Assembly (NCBI GenBank): GCA_021775275.1
Contig: JAJFIE010000284.1
Span: 1 to 9,519 of the forward strand
Length of the DNA stretch: 9,519 nt
Reading direction: 5' to 3'
Source of the DNA: Rhodospirillales bacterium
GTDB lineage: Bacteria > Pseudomonadota > Alphaproteobacteria > Rhodospirillales > Casp-alpha2
A program made the translations under genes and the position numbers. The notes beneath the pieces were generated by a model. That model had not been told where the DNA came from. It saw only the letters and a program-made list of their open reading frames with translations, and did not search any database. Of this stretch, positions 1-7,143 are shown in pieces. Every line of letters begins with the position of its first letter. The stretch's first letter is position 1.

Positions 1-71
<71 letters not shown>

Positions 72-132
72 AAATGACTGGTGTCGGGAAACTGCCGTGG
101 CCTGTTTTGGCCAGCAGCGGCGGGAACATAAG

Positions 133-179
133 GGGCGCGCCTTGGAAATGGCAAGCGAAAACATGCCATTTGTGCGCCC
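133..179 (-). terminator. Interrupted inverted repeat after the FYDLN-acid gene, possible 3' end structure
   Basis: An inner 8-bp perfect stem pairs AAATGGCA (146-153) with TGCCATTT (164-171) around a 10-nt loop. An outer 6-bp stem pairs GGGCGC (133-138) with GCGCCC (174-179). The two stems are separated by an asymmetric internal loop. The structure begins about 10 bases past the stop codon of the minus-strand gene at 190-570, where a transcript 3' end would be expected. No strong U-run follows on the minus strand, so this could be a weak terminator, an mRNA-protecting hairpin, or a processing signal ahead of tRNA-Ala. Confidence 0.35.
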
Positions 180-189
180 GGAACAGATA

Positions 190-570
190 TCACCCGTCAG
201 TATTCGATCCCTCGACTGAATGCTCCTTGATTTCTATCACATCGTCTTCTTCTTCCAGATCGGACGTATCTTCAATCAACGCGTCGTCATCATCGTCGTC
301 ATCATCAATATCATCCACGTCCTCGATACCGGCTGCTTCATCAACGATTTCTTCGGCGGCCTCTCCTGTCGTCGCGACGACAACTTCGGGCTCGGCCTTG
401 ACCGGTGCAGGCGCTTCCTTTGACGAAGTCGATTTTCTTGGCTTGAGCAAAGGTTCGATAGAAACATCGGAATCGCAACTCGGGCATGTGACCGGGTTGC
501 GTTTCATATCATAAAACCGCACGCCACAACTCGGGCACATGCGCTTGGTTCCCCATTTAGGTTTTGCCAC
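190..570 (-). CDS. FYDLN-acid (TIGR02300-type) zinc-ribbon protein with poly-Asp tail
   Basis: The product is a 126-residue protein of unknown function from a family widespread in Alphaproteobacteria. The N-terminus has a short zinc-ribbon-like motif with two CPxC knuckles (C12/C15 and C29/C32), and between them the family signature FYDM at residues 19-22, a variant of FYDLN. After a basic patch near residues 43-51 the rest is a disordered acidic tail with eight consecutive aspartates at 89-96. The start chosen is GTG at 570, not the ATG at 678 of the longer frame. The family begins at this point (MAKPKWGTKR), a GGAG Shine-Dalgarno lies 9 bases upstream (plus-strand 580-583), and a promoter sits between the two candidate starts. 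It is divergent from aroA, as usual in this group. The family name refers only to the sequence motif; a metal-binding, probably cytoplasmic, regulatory or scaffold role is inference. Confidence 0.9.
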   Translation of the reverse strand: MAKPKWGTKRMCPSCGVRFYDMKRNPVTCPSCDSDVSIEPLLKPRKSTSSKEAPAPVKAEPEVVVATTGEAAEEIVDEAAGIEDVDDIDDDDDDDDALIEDTSDLEEEDDVIEIKEHSVEGSNTDG

Positions 571-633
571 GTGTATCGTCTCCGTCAGGTAGAATTGGCG
601 GGTGGAATTGGGTGTCGAATGTATGTAAACCCT

Positions 634-662
634 GCCATAGCCATTTAGCCGCCATCTGTCAA
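634..662 (-). promoter_or_regulatory. Probable sigma-70-type promoter for the FYDLN-acid gene
   Basis: On the minus strand a perfect TTGACA -35 box (plus-strand 657-662) is followed, after a 17-base spacer, by TATGGC (634-639) as a -10 box. The -35 matches consensus fully; the -10 matches in three of six positions, which is common in Alphaproteobacteria. Transcription would begin near 627 and give a leader of roughly 57 bases before the GTG start at 570. Its location downstream of the ATG at 678 argues that the longer reading frame is not the real gene. Confidence 0.5.
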
Positions 663-813
663 AACGAAAAATGCCCATGCGGGTGATCTTTCGGATTTAG
701 CCATGGTAGCTTATGGACCACGCAGCAACCATTCATCGCTATTCACATGGCCCGGATTGTTGTATGAGACCCTACCGCAACAGTGTCATTCCATCCGGAC
801 AGGAAACAATTTT

Positions 814-2169
814 GTGTCAGGCTCAACCATTCAGCCAGCATCATCCCGGCCTGCCGCAACGCTTGGCGGGCGAATTTCCGTTCCCGGCGACAAGTCAATC
901 TCGCACCGGGCGCTGATGCTTGGGGGCATCGCCGTCGGAGAAACGGTGATTGATGGTCTGCTGGAGGGCGAAGACGTCCTGTGCACCGCTGCGGCCATGG
1001 AACAGATGGGCGCGGAAGTTATCCGCCCGGATACACCGGGTGGTGCATGGCGGGTTTACGGGCGTGGCGTCGGCGGACTATCGGAACCGGCAAATGTTCT
1101 GGATATGGGCAATTCCGGAACCGCGGCGCGCCTGCTGATGGGATTGATGGCGGCACATCCGTTCACGACATTTTTCACCGGTGACGCGTCCCTGAATGGT
1201 CGGCCCATGTCGCGCATAACGACCCCGCTGGCACAAATGGGAGCAGCTTTCCATACACGGTCGGAAGGACGCATGCCGCTCGCTGTCATCGGTACGGATC
1301 AGCTTGTGCCCATTGAATATTCCCTGCCGGTGGCATCGGCACAGGTCAAATCGGCGGTACTGCTGGCCGGTTTGAACACGGTCGGGCAGACCACGGTCAT
1401 TGAGAGCAAACCGTCGCGGGATCATTCGGAACGTATGGTAGCGCATTTTGGCGCGGATATCGTGACGCAGGAAACGCCGGATGGCGGACGGCGCATCACC
1501 CTTAAGGGTTATCCCGAACTGATGGGTCAGAAAATAACCGTGCCCGGCGACGTCTCGTCGGCGGCATTCCCCATTGTTGCCGGACTGGTGTGTCCGGGGT
1601 CAGTCCTTACCGTTACCGGTGTCGGCCTCAATCCCCTGCGCGCCGGACTGATCGCGACCCTGAAGGAAATGGGTGCGTCGCTGGTGCTGGAAAACGATCG
1701 TGTCGAGGCCGGTGAGCCGGTTGCCGATCTGGTTGTTACCGCAGGTTCGCTGAAAGGCGTAGAGGTGCCGCCGGAACGCGCGCCCTCCATGATTGATGAA
1801 TACCCGATCCTGGCCATGGCCGCCGCCTGTGCCGAAGGATCAACGCGAATGACGGGCATCGGCGAGTTGCGCGTGAAAGAGTGCGACAGGCTGGATGCCG
1901 TGGCGCGTGGGCTGGAAGCCTGTGGTGTGCAAATTGAAGAAGGCGAAGACTGGCTGGTCGTCCATGGGTCAGGTGGAACCGGCGGCGTCCCAAAAGGCGG
2001 CGCAACAGTTCCGGTCCACCTGGATCACCGGATTGCCATGTCGTTCCTGGTCTTGGGCATGGCGGCGGAGACGGCGGTCAGTATTGATGACGCCAGCCCC
2101 ATTGCGACCAGCTTTCCCGGTTTCATCGACCTCATGAACGGCCTCGGGGCATCAATCTCCATCACATGA
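814..2169 (+). CDS. aroA: 3-phosphoshikimate 1-carboxyvinyltransferase (EPSP synthase)
   Basis: This enzyme transfers the enolpyruvyl group of phosphoenolpyruvate to shikimate 3-phosphate, the sixth step of the cytoplasmic shikimate pathway to chorismate. The chosen start is GTG at 814, giving 451 residues, close to the family norm. AGGA at 801-804 lies 9 bases upstream, and the 37 extra codons of the longer frame from 703 do not resemble the family. Visible motifs are GDKS (25-28, catalytic K27), GNSGTAAR (99-106), SAQVK (175-179), RDHSE (202-206), the catalytic aspartate D328 in IDEYP, RVKECDR with K355-E356, and LDHR (403-406). The RDHSE motif and overall similarity place it near class II (CP4-like) enzymes. 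However, it has glycine at 102, where CP4 has the alanine linked to glyphosate tolerance, and NPLR at 273-276 where class II typically has NPTR. It is the first gene of the rightward cluster. Confidence 0.97.
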   Translation: MSGSTIQPASSRPAATLGGRISVPGDKSISHRALMLGGIAVGETVIDGLLEGEDVLCTAAAMEQMGAEVIRPDTPGGAWRVYGRGVGGLSEPANVLDMGNSGTAARLLMGLMAAHPFTTFFTGDASLNGRPMSRITTPLAQMGAAFHTRSEGRMPLAVIGTDQLVPIEYSLPVASAQVKSAVLLAGLNTVGQTTVIESKPSRDHSERMVAHFGADIVTQETPDGGRRITLKGYPELMGQKITVPGDVSSAAFPIVAGLVCPGSVLTVTGVGLNPLRAGLIATLKEMGASLVLENDRVEAGEPVADLVVTAGSLKGVEVPPERAPSMIDEYPILAMAAACAEGSTRMTGIGELRVKECDRLDAVARGLEACGVQIEEGEDWLVVHGSGGTGGVPKGGATVPVHLDHRIAMSFLVLGMAAETAVSIDDASPIATSFPGFIDLMNGLGASISIT

Positions 2170-2190
2170 GTAATTTTGAGGGAATCGCCA

Positions 2191-3369
2191 ATGCTTGATT
2201 TAGACGCCATCCGGGCGGACACCCCCGGTACCGCCAATCGTATCCATCTGAACAATGCCGGGGCCGCCTTGATGCCGAAACCGGTTGTTGACACCGTACG
2301 GCGTCATCTGGACCTCGAGGAGGCCATTGGGGGCTATGAAGCCAAGGCCGAGGCGCAAGATGCGCTGGAGGGGGTATATCATTCCATCACCCGGCTACTT
2401 GGTGCGAAACGCCATGAAATTGCCCTTGTCGAGAATGCAACTGTGGCATGGAACAAGGCGTTTTTCGGAATTTCGTTCCGCGAAGGGGATCGGATTCTCA
2501 CATGCCAGTCCGAATACGGCGCCAATTACATCGGCTATTTACAGATGGCCAAGTGGAAAGGCGTGCGTATTGAGATCATTCCCAACGATTCATCGGGTGC
2601 GATTGATCCGGAGGCGCTCCGCGCCATGCTCGATGACCGTGTGCGGCTCATTTCAATCACACACATTCCAACCAGTGGTGGGCTGGTCAATCCGGCTGAA
2701 GCCATTGGCGCTATCGCCCGCGAACACAATATTCTCTATCTATTGGATGCCTGCCAGACTCTGGGACAGATGCCCGTTGATGTTTCCGCCATTGGCTGTG
2801 ACATGTTGAGCGCAACAGGGCGTAAATTTCTGCGGGGTCCTCGTGGCACCGGATTTTTGTATATGCGTTCCGATATTATCGCTGATATGGAACCACCCAT
2901 GATTGATAATTTTGCCGCCAACTGGATTGATGCAAATACCTACACTCTGCGCAAAGACGCCAAACTGTTCGAATTATGGGAAAGCAACACGGCGGCGCAA
3001 CTGGGACTCGGCGCGGCCATTGATTATGCTTTGAATCTCGGGATTGAGGCCATTCGGGACCGGGCGGAAATACTGTCGAGCCGTCTCCGCGAAGGCCTTG
3101 CGGCCATTGACGGCGTTACGGTCCGTGATCTCGGCCATGTGAAGTGCGCCATTGTCACCTTCGAAGTGGCCGGAAAACCACCCGAAGACGTGATTGCTGA
3201 TCTTAATCAGCGCGGCGTTAATTGCAGCATGTCGACGGCAGATAGCACCATTCTCGATTTTGCGGCGCGTAAGTTGCCGTCTCTCGTCCGGTTGTCGCCG
3301 CACTACTACAATACAGAGGTCGAAATCGATACGGCGTTGGAAGTGGTCCAGGCGGCCGCTGAAGGATAA
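2191..3369 (+). CDS. Class-V aminotransferase-fold PLP-dependent enzyme, substrate unknown
   Basis: This 392-residue protein belongs to the NifS/isopenicillin-N-epimerase/EgtE branch of PLP enzymes. K212, in GRKFLRGPRGTGFLY, is the expected Schiff-base lysine. D186 and Q189 in DACQTLGQ should contact the PLP ring. ENAT (81-84) and the THIPTSGG segment (157-164) are typical cofactor-binding regions, and R367 in LVRLSPHYYN is the likely substrate-carboxylate arginine. The mobile catalytic-cysteine loop of SufS-type desulfurases (RTGHHC) is not present. A cysteine occurs at 345, but in a different context (NCSMS), so cysteine desulfurase activity is unlikely. The ending HYYNTEVEID is typical of epimerase/lyase-like members. 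The start is ATG at 2191, with GAGGGA 7 bases upstream; the TTG at 2176 lies before this ribosome-binding site. It sits 21 bases after aroA and 13 before cmk, interrupting a pair that is usually adjacent. The reaction could be transamination, racemisation, or a C-S lyase step; it cannot be decided here. Confidence 0.9.
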   Translation: MLDLDAIRADTPGTANRIHLNNAGAALMPKPVVDTVRRHLDLEEAIGGYEAKAEAQDALEGVYHSITRLLGAKRHEIALVENATVAWNKAFFGISFREGDRILTCQSEYGANYIGYLQMAKWKGVRIEIIPNDSSGAIDPEALRAMLDDRVRLISITHIPTSGGLVNPAEAIGAIAREHNILYLLDACQTLGQMPVDVSAIGCDMLSATGRKFLRGPRGTGFLYMRSDIIADMEPPMIDNFAANWIDANTYTLRKDAKLFELWESNTAAQLGLGAAIDYALNLGIEAIRDRAEILSSRLREGLAAIDGVTVRDLGHVKCAIVTFEVAGKPPEDVIADLNQRGVNCSMSTADSTILDFAARKLPSLVRLSPHYYNTEVEIDTALEVVQAAAEG

Positions 3370-3382
3370 TGGATAAAGAAAC

Positions 3383-4015
3383 ATGATCATTGCCATTGAT
3401 GGACCGGCGGGCGCCGGCAAGGGAACCCTTGCTGCCCGGTTGGCCGAGCATTTTGAACTGGCGAAGCTTGATACCGGGTTGTTGTACCGGGCCGTCGGCA
3501 TGAAAGTCGTGCGGGCAGGTGGTGATCCGGAAGACGAGATCCTTGCCACCACCATGGCCGAAGGTCTGACCACAGCGGATATGGAAGCCGACGGTCTGCG
3601 CACGGAACAGGCAGGCAGCGCCGCGTCGAAGGTTTCCGTCTTTCCTGGCGTGCGCAGTGCGTTGCTGGAATTTCAGCGGAATTTTGCCGCCAATCCACCG
3701 GGCGACGCCAAAGGGGCCATTCTCGATGGCCGTGACATCGGCACGGTTGTATGTCCCGATGCGAATGCGAAATTCTACATTACTGCCGGGGTCGAGGTTC
3801 GCGCCATGCGGCGCTACAAGGAACTGATGTGGCGCGTTGGCGAAGCGGACTATGAGCGGGTACTCGAGGACATGAAAATCCGGGATGCGCGCGATCAGGG
3901 TCGCGATGCTTCCCCCCTGCAAGCCGCCGGGGACGCCTGCCAGATTGATACCAGCGGCATGGATGCCGATACGGTGTTTGATACGGCACTGGACTTTGTT
4001 TCGGCAAAGGCGTAA
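3383..4015 (+). CDS. cmk: Cytidylate kinase (CMP/dCMP kinase)
   Basis: The enzyme phosphorylates CMP and dCMP to the diphosphates with ATP, in cytoplasmic pyrimidine salvage and supply. The 210 residues include the P-loop GPAGAGKG (7-14), LDTGLLYRAVG (29-39; the usual form is LDTGAMYRAV), the CMP-binding segment with R91, Q98 and R99, and the hallmark DGRDIGTVVCPDA (115-127). These are followed by RAMRRYKEL (140-148), the lid-like RDARDQGRDASPL (167-179) and the C-terminal DACQIDTS (184-191). All are characteristic of Cmk, and the length is slightly below the usual 215-230. The ATG start has only a weak GGA at 3371-3373. With a 13-base gap after the class-V gene, translational coupling or ribosome reinitiation is plausible. 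A 104-base gap separates it from rpsA. Confidence 0.97.
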   Translation: MIIAIDGPAGAGKGTLAARLAEHFELAKLDTGLLYRAVGMKVVRAGGDPEDEILATTMAEGLTTADMEADGLRTEQAGSAASKVSVFPGVRSALLEFQRNFAANPPGDAKGAILDGRDIGTVVCPDANAKFYITAGVEVRAMRRYKELMWRVGEADYERVLEDMKIRDARDQGRDASPLQAAGDACQIDTSGMDADTVFDTALDFVSAKA

Positions 4016-4119
4016 AACGCCGCGCCTGTTAAAGGCACATGATAATTAACCACAATTTTTCAAGACCACCGGAACCAACCGGCTGGCCAGAAACAACGAT
4101 GTATTGAAGGAAGACTGTT

Positions 4120-6051
4120 ATGACTGCTGCCGATACCGCCGCGCAAGCTGACGCGGCCCCTGTAATTACCGAAGATTTTGCTGCGTTGCTGGATGAATCT
4201 TTTGGCGATGGCCTCGAAGGCCGTGTCGTCAAAGGTACCGTCATCGCTGTTGATAGCGATGCTGTGACCATCGACGTTGGCCTGAAATCCGAAGGCCGTG
4301 TGGCGCTGAAGGAATTTGGCGCTGATGTTGCCCTCAAAGCGGGTGATTCCGTTGATGTTTATGTGGAACGCTATGAAGATCGCGAAGGCATGATCCGCCT
4401 AAGCCGCGAACGCGCGCGCCGCGAAGAATCATGGCAGGAGCTGGAAAAAGCCTTTAACAACACCGAACGTGTTACCGGCACCATCTTTGGCCGGGTCAAG
4501 GGTGGTTTTATCGTCGATCTGGATGGCGCCGTGGCATTCCAGCCGGGCAGCCAGGTGGATATACGCCCGGTTCGCGACATTACACCTCTCATGGGTAATC
4601 CGCAGCCGTTCCAGATCCTCAAGATGGACCAGCAGCGCAACAACATCGTTGTGTCGCGCCGCGCCGTGCTGGAGGAAACCCGCACCGAAGCCCGTTCCGA
4701 GCTGATTGCCAACTTGACCGAAGGTCAGGTTCTCGAAGGCATGGTCAAGAACATCACCGACTACGGTGCGTTCGTGGATCTGGGCGGCGTTGACGGCCTG
4801 TTGCACGTTACCGATATTGCGTGGCGCCGGATCAATCATCCGTCGGAAGCACTCCAGATCGGTGAAACCGTCAAGGTGCAGGTCATTCGCTTCAATGCCG
4901 AAACGCAGCGTATTTCCCTCGGCATGAAGCAGTTGGAAGCCGACCCATGGGATGGAGTCGCCGCCAAGTTCCCGGTCGGCGCCAAATTCAATGGCCGTGT
5001 CACCAACATCACCGATTATGGCGCGTTCGTCGAATTGGAGGCCGGTGTCGAAGGTCTGGTTCACGTCTCGGAAATGAGCTGGACCAAGAAGAACGTTCAC
5101 CCCGGCAAGATCGTTTCCACCTCGCAGGAAGTCGAGGTTATGGTTCTCGATGTCGATCCCGAAAAACGCCGGATCAGCCTGGGCCTCAAGCAATGTTCCG
5201 ACAATCCGTGGGATAATTTCCTGGCGATGTTCCCGTCCGGTACCGAGGTCGAAGGCGAGGTCAAGAACATCACCGAGTTTGGTCTGTTCATTGGTCTCTC
5301 GGGCGAAATCGATGGCATGGTTCATCTGTCTGACCTGTCATGGGATACAACCGGTGAGGAAGCCATCGTCCAGTATACCAAGGGCGATATGGTGAAGGCC
5401 AAAGTCCTCGATGTGGATGTGGAAAAAGAACGCATCAGCCTGGGTATCAAGCAGTTGACGGAAGATACCACGGCTGCCGCGCTCTCCGGTGTGAAGAAGG
5501 GCGCAGTCGTGACCTGTGAAGTAACCGCCATCACCGATGGTGGAATCGAGGTCAAGGTCAATGGCAATCTTACCGGATTTATCCGTAAATCCGATCTGTC
5601 ACGTGATCGTTCCGAGCAGCGCCCTGACCGTTTTGCCACTGGCGAAAAGGTTGATGCCAAGATCACACAAATTGACGCCAAGAGCCGCAAACTGACCCTG
5701 TCCATCAAGGCCCGTGAGGCCGAGGAAGAAAAGAAAGCGATGGCTGACTATGGGTCATCCGACTCCGGCGCTAGCCTGGGTGATATTCTTGGCGCAGCAC
5801 TGAAACAGAAGCAGGCTCAGGGCAATAATGAGGTTGGTACAGAGGATAGTGCCGAGGAAGTCCCCGTCGTCGACGAGGTCGCTCCCGCCGAGGAAGTTGC
5901 TGCCGAGGAGGCTGCTTCCACTGAGGACGCTGCTGCCGAAGATGAGGCTCCTGCTAAAAAGAAGGCGGCTCCTGCCAAGAAAGCCGCTGCCGCAAAGAAA
6001 AAAGCCCCGGCTAAGAAAGCCGCAGCCAAAAAGACCGAAGCGGACGATTGA
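4120..6051 (+). CDS. rpsA: 30S ribosomal protein S1 with charged C-terminal extension
   Basis: S1 binds mRNA on the 30S subunit and helps unfold and load transcripts, especially those with weak Shine-Dalgarno sequences. Six S1 (OB-fold) domains are visible at about residues 36-97, 115-183, 202-270, 287-357, 374-444 and 460-530. Domains 3 and 4 share the NITDYGAFV motif, with NITEFGLFI in domain 5. After domain 6 comes SLGDILGAALKQ (552-563), near where many alphaproteobacterial S1 proteins end. Here an extension of about 80 residues follows. Residues 571-610 contain 16 acidic and no basic residues; 611-638 contain 12 lysines among Ala and Pro, and no acidic residues, resembling histone H1 or HupB tails. 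This takes the protein to 643 residues against a usual 550-580. AAGGAAG at 4107-4113 gives a strong ribosome-binding site for the ATG. A stem-loop follows the stop codon. Confidence 0.98.
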   Translation: MTAADTAAQADAAPVITEDFAALLDESFGDGLEGRVVKGTVIAVDSDAVTIDVGLKSEGRVALKEFGADVALKAGDSVDVYVERYEDREGMIRLSRERARREESWQELEKAFNNTERVTGTIFGRVKGGFIVDLDGAVAFQPGSQVDIRPVRDITPLMGNPQPFQILKMDQQRNNIVVSRRAVLEETRTEARSELIANLTEGQVLEGMVKNITDYGAFVDLGGVDGLLHVTDIAWRRINHPSEALQIGETVKVQVIRFNAETQRISLGMKQLEADPWDGVAAKFPVGAKFNGRVTNITDYGAFVELEAGVEGLVHVSEMSWTKKNVHPGKIVSTSQEVEVMVLDVDPEKRRISLGLKQCSDNPWDNFLAMFPSGTEVEGEVKNITEFGLFIGLSGEIDGMVHLSDLSWDTTGEEAIVQYTKGDMVKAKVLDVDVEKERISLGIKQLTEDTTAAALSGVKKGAVVTCEVTAITDGGIEVKVNGNLTGFIRKSDLSRDRSEQRPDRFATGEKVDAKITQIDAKSRKLTLSIKAREAEEEKKAMADYGSSDSGASLGDILGAALKQKQAQGNNEVGTEDSAEEVPVVDEVAPAEEVAAEEAASTEDAAAEDEAPAKKKAAPAKKAAAAKKKAPAKKAAAKKTEADD

Positions 6052-6063
6052 TCATGATGAATG

Positions 6064-6092
6064 CGGCGCATGGGCAAAACGCTCATGCGCCG
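6064..6092 (+). terminator. 9-bp perfect stem-loop after rpsA, probable terminator or attenuator
   Basis: CGGCGCATG (6064-6072) pairs perfectly with CATGCGCCG (6084-6092). Three further inner pairs are possible (one G-U and two G-C), closing on a five-base AAAAC loop. It begins 13 bases after the rpsA stop. The following sequence TTACTCTGTCT is only moderately T-rich, so it may terminate partially, letting some transcription reach sppA, or protect the rpsA mRNA 3' end. It falls inside the longest sppA reading frame and so argues for a downstream sppA start. Confidence 0.45.
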
Positions 6093-6132
6093 TTACTCTG
6101 TCTGGGATATTGGAACGACAAATTGGCATATC

Positions 6133-7047
6133 ATGACCATGGATACTGACCGAATACTGGATCGCAGGCGGTTGAAACGCAGTCTGACTTTCTGGCGCGT
6201 TGTCGGCGTTCTGGCCATCGTTGCCATTGGCGTCATCACCACAGCACGCCTTGATGTGTTGCCATCGAAACCACATGTGGCGCGTCTGGTGGTCGACGGA
6301 TTGATCGTTGATGATTTAGAGCGCAATGATGTGCTTGCTGACTTGGTGGACGATGACGCCGTGCGGGCGCTGGTCGTTAACATTGATAGCCCCGGTGGAA
6401 CATTTGTTGGTGGCGAAAATCTGTATCGTGGCTTGCGCCGTGTGGCGGAAAATATGCCCGTTGTTGCGATCATGGGAAATACCGGAACCTCGGCGGCGTA
6501 TATGACGGCCATTGCTACGGAGCGCATATTTGTGCGCGAAGGCACCATTACCGGTTCCATCGGCGTGATCCTGCAAACTGCGGATGTGACCGGGCTGCTT
6601 GAAAAGTTGGGTGTGAAGCCGGAAACCGTCAAAAGTGATCCGCTGAAGGCGCAGCCAAGTCCTGTAGAGCCTTTTTCCCCCGCAGCGCGTCAGATGATCG
6701 AAGGTGTGATCGCCGATTTGCACGATATTTTTGTCGGTATGGTCTCGGAACGTCGGGACATGGCGCCCGAAGAAGCCCGCCGGTTGGCGGATGGGCGGAT
6801 TTTTACGGGCCGCCAGGCGCTTGACGTTGGCCTGATTGACGCCATTGGCGATGAGCGGGACGCGCTGGAATGGCTGGTGGAAAACGCCAATATTGATCCT
6901 GACCTGCCAATTACCGACGTAACGCCACGAGACGAGGTCGATGAGTGGCAGGATATGTTTGCGACGATGTTCGGAAAAGTGCTGTTTTCAGAACGACTTA
7001 GGCTTGACGGTATTCTCGCACTCTGGCACCCTCAACTGCATCTATAG
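6133..7047 (+). CDS. sppA: Signal peptide peptidase SppA-type serine protease, membrane-anchored
   Basis: This is a Ser/Lys-dyad protease of the S49 family, expected to degrade cleaved signal peptides or other membrane-associated peptides. With the start at 6133 it has 304 residues. A basic N-terminus (RILDRRRLKR) precedes one membrane helix at about 21-37, so the catalytic domain should face the periplasm. SPGG (86-89) contributes to the oxyanion hole, S120 in GTSAAYM is the nucleophile, and K172 in DPLKAQPSP is the general base. Their 52-residue separation equals that recalled for Bacillus subtilis SppA (S147/K199). The Ser motif lacks the usual ASGGY glycines. GSIGVI (141-146) and the C-terminal GRIFTGRQALDVGLID are also typical. 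ATGs at 6061, 6070 and 6085 lie before or within the rpsA hairpin. 6133 and 6139 are both possible starts, and neither has a clear ribosome-binding site. Confidence 0.9.
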   Translation: MTMDTDRILDRRRLKRSLTFWRVVGVLAIVAIGVITTARLDVLPSKPHVARLVVDGLIVDDLERNDVLADLVDDDAVRALVVNIDSPGGTFVGGENLYRGLRRVAENMPVVAIMGNTGTSAAYMTAIATERIFVREGTITGSIGVILQTADVTGLLEKLGVKPETVKSDPLKAQPSPVEPFSPAARQMIEGVIADLHDIFVGMVSERRDMAPEEARRLADGRIFTGRQALDVGLIDAIGDERDALEWLVENANIDPDLPITDVTPRDEVDEWQDMFATMFGKVLFSERLRLDGILALWHPQLHL

Positions 7048-7143
7048 ATGTGGAGATACGGAACCCGGCTGCCGAATTTGAATCAGCGGGAACTAAACCT
7101 CGTCCCATTATAGACAGGGTTGAAACGGCGAGAGGGGATAACG

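Noticed and set aside
74..514. Serine-rich 146-codon frame on the plus strand
   Set aside because: The serine run is the complement of the Asp/Glu codon repeats of the FYDLN-acid gene, so it is a low-complexity shadow.
571..678. Upstream ATG extension of the FYDLN-acid gene to 678
   Set aside because: The extra 36 residues do not fit the family, and the probable promoter at 634-662 lies inside this segment.
703..813. Longer aroA start at 703
   Set aside because: The 37 added residues are not EPSP-synthase-like, and the GTG at 814 has a ribosome-binding site and gives the family length.
2176..2190. TTG start for the class-V enzyme at 2176
   Set aside because: It overlaps the Shine-Dalgarno of the ATG at 2191, which is well spaced for that ATG.
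2191..3369. Calling the class-V gene a cysteine desulfurase (sufS/csdA)
   Set aside because: The RTGHHC catalytic-cysteine loop is absent, and no suf or isc genes are nearby.
3218..3922. 234-codon open frame antisense to the end of the class-V gene and to cmk
   Set aside because: It spans two well-supported genes on the other strand, and its translation has no recognisable domain.
4016..4119. A GATAAT box at 4041-4046 as a dedicated rpsA promoter
   Set aside because: No acceptable -35 hexamer lies 16-18 bases upstream. A separate rpsA promoter is plausible but cannot be located by eye.
4429..5325. 298-codon open frame antisense to rpsA
   Set aside because: It lies wholly opposite the S1 domains, whose protein sequence is unmistakable. 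It has no family resemblance or ribosome-binding site, and long antisense frames are expected opposite GC-biased codons.
7048..7143. A sigma-70 promoter for ihfB in the gap after sppA (TTGAAT at 7078 with a CATTAT/TTATAG box near 7106-7113)
   Set aside because: The spacer would be 22 bases or more, outside the functional range, and no other matched pair was seen.
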